From the NCBI GenBank assembly GCA_048013815.1, contig CM106585.1:6758001-6822000 (forward strand): 64,000 bases of DNA. Direction: 5' to 3'. Below, piece after piece: positions 58,435 to 64,000 of the stretch. How positions within the stretch are numbered: the first letter of the stretch is position 1; every line of letters starts with the position of its first letter. Source of the stretch: Setoptus koraiensis. Lineage: Eukaryota > Arthropoda. The translations under genes and the position numbers were made by a program. The notes below the pieces were generated by a model. That model was given only the letters and a program-made list of their open reading frames with translations, did not search any database and was not told where the DNA came from.

Positions 58435-60232
58435 ATTGGAGGAAAATGCTCCAAGTTGTGTGTCACATCCTTTTTTATTGATTATCCATTCAAGCTAACG
58501 ACGTCTACAGATTAGAATACTACTTGTGTTCATTAGTGGAGAGATGTTGCTAAAGATATAGCTGTTTGATTGAATTAGCAGAGGTGAGGAGGAGAAAAAA
58601 ATTGTTTAATCGGTCAGAGTCAATCTGTGTGAGCCAGATAGAGTGGTTGCGTTTTATTTGGTCGACGGTCAAGTTGAATGTGTGCTTCCCTTTCTCAATG
58701 TTCGTTATCATTGCAACAGCAGCAGCGGCAGACTTTTTCCTTTTTTCCCCTTTTGTATCTCATTTGGCATCTCATTTGGCATCTCAACTGCGGCACTGCC
58801 ATAGCGAACATGGAGAGCGCAAGACGAAGAAGAACAAGTTGCAGGTTGAGGTTGGCCATCCTTGATGATTTGCAACAGGCAGCAGCAGCGTCGACAGCAG
58901 TGAGTGCACTGACTACTTGTTGCTTTCCCCGTTGTGCGCCTCCATTTCATCTTCTTCTTCTTCTTTTTCAGGCAGAGAGAGAGAGAGAGAGAGAATCTCT
59001 TGTTGGCGTATGTTTATTCGAGCCGGCTTGTGAATCGATCTGATCGACCATGATAGGTCGCTCATCAGCTTTGTTACTGTTGTAGAACTTTTAGTGTGTG
59101 TGTGTGTGTATAAGTTGGCTGGCTGCTTTATTCTTCTCCACTCTTGAAGAGTTGCCTGTGTGTTTGTTCACCGTCATTGTGAGTTGCGGTGCAAGGAGGC
59201 AGCCAGGTATACACTGGCATACCAGCACACTGGTGTGTGTGTGTGTGTGTGTGCCGCAGAGAAAAGATGGCAACTAGTTGCACTGGCGCTCGTAGCTGCA
59301 TCAACTAGTTTCTGGCTGCGCTGGACGCCGGCCACTAAAAATAGGTTTCCCTGTGTGTGTGTGTGTGTGCCTGGCTGCGTTTGTGTCGGTGCCAGCGGAG
59401 TGCACAGTAGTTTATAGGACTTATTTACACCAGTGGCTTTATCATAACGAACTTGTTCGCTTTTCTTCTTCTTCTTTCTTCATCGAACGGCGACCAGCAA
59501 GACGAACGAACCAAACCGTTCAGCGCCTATATCGTGCATAACAAATTGAAAATTTGTATCTATTACTGCGCTCCAGCGTCCATAGTGAGCTGCTCCAAAT
59601 TCGTTGTGTGTGTGTGTGTGTTTTTTTTCTCCAGTTCCATTGTGAGTGTCTTTCCGCGCGTCTGCTCGGCCAATTCGGTAGATTCGGTTAGAGTAGAATG
59701 TTCCCCTAGCAGCACTCGTTAAGCAGCAACTACCCCCAAACAGATAAGAACAAAATCCACCGACGCAGAAACGAACATCGAACAAATTGTGTTATCAACG
59801 ACGAGCGTTGCATTACGGCCAATCACTCATCGAATATCCACAATTGTAATTAATTATCCGCACGACGGTCAGGTGAATTTATCCCGTATTTAGTTTGCAC
59901 CCGGTGAGCGCACCCAGTGAATAAGTTTAAAATAAATCAAACCGTTCGACAGAGTCTGGTTGCCACAAACGAGCCTCGATACTGCACCCGCATTCGCAAG
60001 CCGAAATGATCACAAGATGGTAGCGGATCACAATCAGACCAAAATGATCGTCCACAGCCGGCCCCGGTGCATCCATGTCACGAAATCGCTCCAGCAAACC
60101 AGAAATTAGAAAAAATTACAATTCAACAGCCAAACAGCCATTATATTTTTATTTTTATTATTATTAATCGCCATTTTATACAACACATCAAGACATCATA
60201 CATTGTTTATCGCGCGATAAACAACAAACAAA
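58435..60232. promoter_or_regulatory. ValRS 3' flank and cadherin promoter/5' leader, no gene
   Basis: About 1.8 kb without a convincing coding region. GT-rich microsatellites lie near 59092-59110, 59230-59252, 59350-59370 and 59608-59622, a GA run near 58975-58994, and CTT-rich tracts near 58950 and 59465. Short frames here are low complexity and probably chance. Alternating CA/GT and CT-rich sequence is typical of arthropod 5' UTR DNA, and the leader of the cadherin gene may include introns I cannot place. Confidence 0.5.
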
Positions 60233-63200
60233 ATGGTTGCCACCACAGGCACGAGACATCATCATAGTGGGCAATTCCACATTGTCCGTCAAGATATCAA
60301 CTTAAGTTACTACAAAAGCAAAAGATTGGATATAATGAGATCCATCAGGGATGTTCCTCGATCTATCGTTAGGCCCACTTGTTTGAATAGATTTTTATTA
60401 TTAAATTATTTATTGTTATCCACAGTCACATTTTTATTGTGTGCACAACTATTCCTCTCAACAACTGTCTCTGGTCAACAAAGAAGCCAATTACCAAAGT
60501 TTTTAGACCAATTTAGCATGAGAGACTTTCACATTGACGAATCAAAACCCATAGGATCCATTGTTTACACCCTGAAAGGCGAAGACCCAAAAGGCGGAAG
60601 AGTCAATTATGCCATAAGCACAGATGTATTTGATGTAGATTCAGAAACTGGTAATGTTAAACTAATTAAACAATTAGATCGGGAAACCAAATCTAAGATT
60701 GATGTTATTATAAGCGTGTCAGACAATAATGGTGAAGTAACATCACTCAAAAGGACTATAACTGTGGACGATGCAGACGATTCGTTGCCCGTATTTCAAC
60801 AAAATATTAATTCAACACACAAGTTCAATCCAACATCTACAGCCAACTACGCTATCAAAGTTCTCGAATCTGTGCCTGTTGATCAAATCATTTCCAGCGA
60901 TATTCTAGTGACAGATGCTGATGAAGGAACAAATGCTGACATATTATTCGAGTGTAAATCTAGCAAAACGGCGTGCCAGACCTTTGAGATCGTCTCTAGA
61001 AGACTTTCTCCAGGGCGTTACAGTTTTAATTTAAAAACTAAACAAAGTCTCGATTTTGAACAAACACAATCGTACAGATTGACAGTTGTAGCGAAAGGAA
61101 GAAAATCAGAAAGAGAAAAAGAGGCTATTATCGATATATCAGTTGTCAATGTTCAAGATGAACGACCGAAATTCGTGAATGCCCCTTACTTGATAACTGT
61201 CGAAGAAAATACACGCTCTGAACAAGTAGTCCTGAAAGTAGATGTACAAGATGGCGACCTGATGGATCAACGCAAGTTGGGCCTGATAAAATTCAATGAT
61301 CCCAGTAACTATTTTACCGTGACGAGAGAGCAAGATGCTGAAACTATATGGTATATAGAGACATCAGAAATTATGATAGACAGGGAAGATCCGATTATTG
61401 CAGCTAAAGGCGGATTGTATGAATTTAATCTTGTTGCCTTTGAATTGGATGACGGAGGCCGACCTATTATTGGACCTAGCGAAAAGACAAACACCACTAC
61501 AGTAGTCCATGTCATGATAGTAGATGTAAGAGATTCTCTGCCGAAATTCACCAGGCTTGATGGTACTACATTCAACGAACCTTTTATATCTTTGAATATC
61601 TCAGAAAGTCTAACTACCGGTTCCGCTGTTGCTGGTATTGACCTTATGGTATCCGACGACGATATAGATAGCAATGCCATATTCTCTTTGGTCCTCATCG
61701 ATTCTGATGAAACAAAAGCAAGTTCAGTCTTCTCTGTAGAGCCTGCCATAGTTCAGGGCCAAGCACCTGTTATATTAAGAATTGTTAATTCTACCCTGCT
61801 AGATTATGAAGACGAACGATGTAGGCGTTACAACTTTGCATTGATTGCTCTGAAAGATAATGAAAACAAAGTTGTTTTGCCGGTAACGGTTAACGTGCAG
61901 GATGCTAATGACAATGCTCCACAATTCGTTACTGATCAGTTCATTGTACAGATACCTGAAAGTGTGTCCGCCAACACATTGATTCATACGATTACTGCCA
62001 CAGATAAGGATTCTAATCTTTACGGTGAAATAAATTATACCCTCAGTGGATTTGAAGCAAAAAAGTTCAAACTTGACACGAAAACCGGAGAAATAATGAT
62101 CGCGGACTGCGGCCAACCTCAATGCCTGGATTACGAGTCCGAGTCTATGTACTTTTTGACTTACGAAGCCCGTGATGGAGGAGGAAAGTTCGCAACTGCA
62201 AGCCTTATTATTCAAGTTTTGGATACCAACGATCATGCGCCTGTGTTTTCAGAAAAAATCTACAGGAGGGAACTCATTACTGACAATATCAAAAACTACA
62301 TTTCTCCTCCATTAGTCGTCAAAGCAAAAGACAATGATGGTCCTAACAACGGTGGCCAAGGAAATGTGAAATACAGTCTAAATGATTCAAACCTAACTGG
62401 TCTTACAGTAGATCCTATAACTGGCCAAGTGTCCTTAACTAAACAATTGGATATAAAGAAATTAGTTCCTAAAACTTTCGTAGATCGGAAAATTGTTTTT
62501 CAAGCTGAGGTGGTAGCCACAGACAACGGAGAACAACCATTGAGTGGAACTGCTTCGATTGTATTGATTCTTAAGGGTGATCGCGATGGAGCACCAAGAT
62601 TTATAAATGAACCTTACCGTGTTACGGTGAGAGAAGACCAAAAACCTGATTTGACCATTTTCAAAGTCGAAGCAATCGATCCGGATGGTACCGATTCTCA
62701 ACTACGTTATTCGGTGGGTTATGATAAGAATAGCCTCGTGAACATCAACGCAACCACTGGTGAACTATCCATTGACGCTAATGCTGATCTAGATTATAAT
62801 TGTTTCAAAGATAAACGATACAATATCACTGTTTATACAACAGACAACGGAAAACCTTATCCTCTGAGTGCACAGACGACTGTAACACTTTTGATTGAAG
62901 ATGTGAACAATAAGCCCCCGAAATTCAGAACAAATGAAGTTTCCTCCATCATCAATGCAGGCAGAACGATGGTCAATGATGTTGTGGCGAAAATGGAGGC
63001 CGATGATACTGATACGACCTCCATACTGAGATATTCCATAGATGGGGAACTTACAAATATCCGAGATCGCGGAGGAGTGTTGTTCACGCTAGACGACATA
63101 GTTAATTCAACAGATAACTATCTTAACGAGATGTCATCGAGGGATAGGATTGACATGCAAACTAGAATAACTAAAATGTTCAGCATTGATACAAGCACCG

Positions 63201-64000
63201 GTGACGTTCGGATGTTGATTGAACCAGATTACGCTTTTATATCTTTAGTCAACCTGACGATAAGAGTAACCGATGTGAATCAATTCAACCCATATGGACA
63301 GGAACCAGAGCAAACTGATGTAGCACATTGCTTGATATATTTACAAAATACTCTAGATAGAAGTCCCGTTTTCGCTGCTCCTTGGGGAAACAACGGGAGC
63401 AATTATGAAATCTCCATAGACGAGGAAATACAAGTTGGATCAACGATACTCACACTTGTAGCTAGAGATCCCCCAACAAATCAACCAATCAAAAATATTA
63501 TGAAGGTGACCGAAAGCGATCCTAAGAACTTCTTTAACGTTGAACCTGCAGGAATAGTCAGAATTGCTAAAAGGATTGACTACGAAGATTTACCATTTCC
63601 GAAGCAGCTTAGCCTAAGTGTCAGAGCTATTGGAAATTTGGAAGATAATGAAGTCCTAACAACAACAATGCGAATAATTGTCAAAGTTAATGATCTCAAT
63701 GACAATCCTCCCATTTTCTCCAGTGATTCCTACATAGGGAATGTGAGCGAATCGGCTGTTTTCCCTCATAACATACTTACTGTGTCAGCGGAGGATAAGG
63801 ATTCTAGCAGTCATGTATTCTACGATGTCTCCGGTCATGGTAGTGAATTGTTCGATATAGATTCAGGAGGATCGATATTCATCAGACGAAACGTAAGACT
63901 CGACAGAGAGTTGGAATCAATGTATTTACTGCAAGTTACTGCCAGTGATTGCAATAAAAACCAATCTTCAAATCCCGACCAGTCCGGTTGCAGTCGATCT
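60233..64000 (+). CDS. Cadherin, Cad87A-like, 5' part (runs off the window)
   Basis: Large calcium-dependent adhesion receptor. I read the frame codon by codon: it is open for 1,256 codons from 60233 to the window end with no stop or intron. A hydrophobic signal segment sits at about residues 54-78, unusually far in; the second methionine at residue 35 (60335) would give a normal signal peptide and may be the true start. Nine complete extracellular cadherin repeats and a tenth partial one follow, with linker motifs at residues about 186, 313, 443, 565 (DANDNAPQF), 673 (DTNDHAPVF), 790, 900, 1048 and 1163 (DLNDNPPIF). Several linkers are degenerate (DERPKF, DSLPKF, DRDGAPRF), so some calcium sites are incomplete. 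The first repeats resemble what I remember of insect Cad87A; Cad86C is the alternative. No transmembrane segment is reached. Confidence 0.9.
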   Translation, partial: MVATTGTRHHHSGQFHIVRQDINLSYYKSKRLDIMRSIRDVPRSIVRPTCLNRFLLLNYLLLSTVTFLLCAQLFLSTTVSGQQRSQLPKFLDQFSMRDFHIDESKPIGSIVYTLKGEDPKGGRVNYAISTDVFDVDSETGNVKLIKQLDRETKSKIDVIISVSDNNGEVTSLKRTITVDDADDSLPVFQQNINSTHKFNPTSTANYAIKVLESVPVDQIISSDILVTDADEGTNADILFECKSSKTACQTFEIVSRRLSPGRYSFNLKTKQSLDFEQTQSYRLTVVAKGRKSEREKEAIIDISVVNVQDERPKFVNAPYLITVEENTRSEQVVLKVDVQDGDLMDQRKLGLIKFNDPSNYFTVTREQDAETIWYIETSEIMIDREDPIIAAKGGLYEFNLVAFELDDGGRPIIGPSEKTNTTTVVHVMIVDVRDSLPKFTRLDGTTFNEPFISLNISESLTTGSAVAGIDLMVSDDDIDSNAIFSLVLIDSDETKASSVFSVEPAIVQGQAPVILRIVNSTLLDYEDERCRRYNFALIALKDNENKVVLPVTVNVQDANDNAPQFVTDQFIVQIPESVSANTLIHTITATDKDSNLYGEINYTLSGFEAKKFKLDTKTGEIMIADCGQPQCLDYESESMYFLTYEARDGGGKFATASLIIQVLDTNDHAPVFSEKIYRRELITDNIKNYISPPLVVKAKDNDGPNNGGQGNVKYSLNDSNLTGLTVDPITGQVSLTKQLDIKKLVPKTFVDRKIVFQAEVVATDNGEQPLSGTASIVLILKGDRDGAPRFINEPYRVTVREDQKPDLTIFKVEAIDPDGTDSQLRYSVGYDKNSLVNINATTGELSIDANADLDYNCFKDKRYNITVYTTDNGKPYPLSAQTTVTLLIEDVNNKPPKFRTNEVSSIINAGRTMVNDVVAKMEADDTDTTSILRYSIDGELTNIRDRGGVLFTLDDIVNSTDNYLNEMSSRDRIDMQTRITKMFSIDTSTGDVRMLIEPDYAFISLVNLTIRVTDVNQFNPYGQEPEQTDVAHCLIYLQNTLDRSPVFAAPWGNNGSNYEISIDEEIQVGSTILTLVARDPPTNQPIKNIMKVTESDPKNFFNVEPAGIVRIAKRIDYEDLPFPKQLSLSVRAIGNLEDNEVLTTTMRIIVKVNDLNDNPPIFSSDSYIGNVSESAVFPHNILTVSAEDKDSSSHVFYDVSGHGSELFDIDSGGSIFIRRNVRLDRELESMYLLQVTASDCNKNQSSNPDQSGCSRS

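Noticed and set aside
1-64000. tRNA, rRNA and snRNA genes
   Set aside because: I looked for tRNA A/B boxes and U-RNA landmarks and found none convincing, but without a covariance search a degenerate tRNA could be missed.

Overview
This is a eukaryotic, arthropod-type window of nuclear DNA. The evidence is spliced genes with GT..AG introns, AATAAA-type poly(A) signals, and a Kv4/Shal potassium channel with the N-terminus characteristic of arthropod Shal. Most genes are compact, closely spaced and intron-poor: the C/EBP-gamma-like, PSMD12, KTI12, LSM7 and ValRS coding regions are uninterrupted, and a cadherin is open for at least 3.77 kb. An intron-poor arthropod such as an acariform mite would fit, but that is inference and I cannot name a species.

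Layout. 238-1847 (+): DCAF13/Sof1, a WD40 protein of small-subunit rRNA processing, with one 89-bp intron. 2016-2603 (-): a C/EBP-gamma-like bZIP protein, convergent with DCAF13. 2604-4547: a gene-free stretch holding the bZIP promoter and the Shal 5' region. 4548-49245 (+): Shal, four coding exons (4548-6040, 47139-47301, 47811-47990, 48169-49245). Its first coding intron is about 41.1 kb, GC-rich, and splits the glycine codon of the GYG selectivity filter. No convincing gene lies inside it. It is instead packed with minisatellites, near-perfect hairpins and a strongly over-represented palindrome (GGGGCCCC). 50770-52176 (-): proteasome lid subunit Rpn5/PSMD12. 52327-52563 (-): a doubtful small membrane ORF. 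52667-53644 (-): KTI12. 54383-54736 (+): LSM7. 54953-55465 (-): an unrecognised secreted protein. 55900-58434 (+): mitochondrial-type valyl-tRNA synthetase. 60233-64000 (+): the 5' part of a large cadherin running off the window.

The genes do not form a pathway. Most are housekeeping (rRNA processing, proteasome, tRNA modification, mRNA decay/splicing, mitochondrial translation), with two neuronal/epithelial surface genes (Shal, cadherin). The striking object is the giant Shal intron: it is out of scale with the other introns (89, 509 and 178 bp), differs sharply in base composition from its surroundings, and has an internal texture that no gene or transposon I recognise explains.
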